Assembly (NCBI RefSeq): GCF_012489685.1
Contig: NC_080042.1
Coordinates: 58,571,069-58,635,068, forward strand
Length of the DNA: 64,000 nt
Direction: 5' to 3'
DNA from: Lotus japonicus
Lineage: Eukaryota > Streptophyta > Magnoliopsida > Fabales > Fabaceae
The notes beneath the pieces were generated by a model that was not told where the DNA came from, made no database searches, and saw nothing but the letters and a program-made list of their open reading frames with translations. The position numbers were made by a program, and so were the translations under genes. Numbering within the stretch: the first letter of the stretch is position 1; each line of letters opens with the position of its first letter. This document shows positions 63,377-64,000 of this stretch, piece after piece.

Positions 63377-63870
63377 CTCTTCTGTTCTAGAAAGATGGTT
63401 GTTTAGGACATTCTTTCAATATTTTAAAATGTTTATTTTATTAGAAAATGTATGTTGTTTAGGACATTCTTTCAATATTTCAAAATGTTTGTTGTTTTAG
63501 AAAACCAATGTATTTTTTGTTAATTTTTTCCACCAATACTCTTTCTCTCGGGGAAAGGTTGGTGAGCTAAGGGAATAAAGAGTTTTGCGGGGTGAAGGAC
63601 TAAAGTTCGAATCCTGGAGAAGGAACTAATTTACTAACAATTAACAACTAACATTGGCCTATCAAAAAAAATTATCTCACCTATCACCTTTCTTATTAAT
63701 CAATCACAACTCTTATCTATTCAAGTATAATTTAATAGTTGCACGCTCTGCCTGCACAAGATACTAGTAAAATTAAATAAAGATATTTTAGTAACATTAT
63801 ATTATCAATAATTGTTATCTTACTTTTTATGTCACAACCTTAAACAATAATATTTGTAGAACGGAAGGAG
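63377..63870. mobile_element. Stowaway-like MITE, diverged, with internal duplication and SINE-like insert
   Basis: Left end CTCTTCTGTTCTAGAAAGAT, right end (other strand) CTCCTTCCGTTCTACAAATA, TA at 63375-63376 and 63871-63872. Near the left a 56-bp unit (GTTGTTTAGGACATTCTTTC..) is repeated at 63398 and 63454. Confidence 0.65.
63545..63672 (+). mobile_element. tRNA-derived SINE-like insert
   Basis: GGTTGGTGAGCTAAGGG (A-box-like, about 63558) and AAGTTCGAATCCTGG (B-box, about 63605) lie about 45 nt apart, followed by a GGCCTATC-A tail (A-run at about 63665). This is the internal Pol III promoter layout of plant SINEs. A duplication was not established. Confidence 0.45.
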
Positions 63871-64000
63871 TAATAGATAGAGATTAACCACAAAAAAACA
63901 GAAGTGATCAGTAGTACATTATAAAGTGTACGGTAAATTTAATTTTTTAATATGCTAGCTTATATTTAATGTAATTGGTGTTCAATCCTAGTTACTAATA

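Overview
The window is plant nuclear DNA. It has multi-exon genes with GT-AG introns and one AT-AC intron, plant-type protein families (cytochrome P450, LRR receptor kinase, FBD-type F-box, plant ADH-like) and a dense plant transposon load (L1/RTE LINEs, a Tat-type Ty3 element, TRIM, hAT, Mutator-like, Stowaway, Helitron). The repeat styles look like a eudicot and probably a legume; that is an impression, not a test.

Six host genes are supported, each rebuilt by joining exons through splice sites that keep the frame open: (1) a CYP724-like P450 (259-3217, +, exon 1 outside the window); (2) a 221-aa plant protein of unknown function with a U12-type AT-AC intron (7816-10897, +); (3) an LRR receptor-like kinase, 1018 aa, two exons (30254-33470, +); (4) a METTL21-like protein methyltransferase, 277 aa, five exons (50769-53531, +); (5) a zinc alcohol dehydrogenase-like protein, 378 aa, ten exons (54350-60025, +); (6) an F-box/LRR/FBD protein, 387 aa, three exons (61300-62635, -). 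They look like independent genes, with no sign of an operon or biosynthetic cluster.

Most of the rest is mobile DNA, and in many cases both ends and the target-site duplication (TSD) can be read. 3.2-7.7 kb: a TRIM (TSD ATTAT), a solo LTR (TSD TGAAC), a Tourist-like MITE (TSD TAA) and a Mutator-like element (9-bp TSD). 12.8-18.5 kb: a nearly intact L1 LINE with only three coding lesions. 19-20.2 kb: a second Mutator-like element. 21.5-24.9 kb: a CCA-rich array split by a 2.2-kb solo LTR. 25.1-29.1 kb: an ORF1-only 'half LINE' with a 17-bp TSD, itself split by a hAT element. 33.9-36 kb: Stowaway, Mutator-like and hAT MITEs, one nested in another. 36.2-42.3 kb: an internally deleted Tat-type LTR retrotransposon that keeps an antisense, apparently spliced gene. 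43.6-44.6 kb: a decayed hAT element. 45.7-50.7 kb: a Helitron carrying an RPA-like gene, inserted into a Mutator-like element and tied to a 303-bp flanking duplication and a 163-bp inverted repeat. 62.8-63.9 kb: another Mutator-like MITE and a Stowaway-like MITE with a SINE-like insert.

The items most worth a second look are the Helitron/duplication complex, the half-LINE, the AT-AC intron holding an RTE fragment, the spliced antisense gene of the Tat element, and the snRNA-promoter-like signal in the TRIM LTRs. All sequence comparisons were made by eye; family names come from recognised motifs, not database searches.
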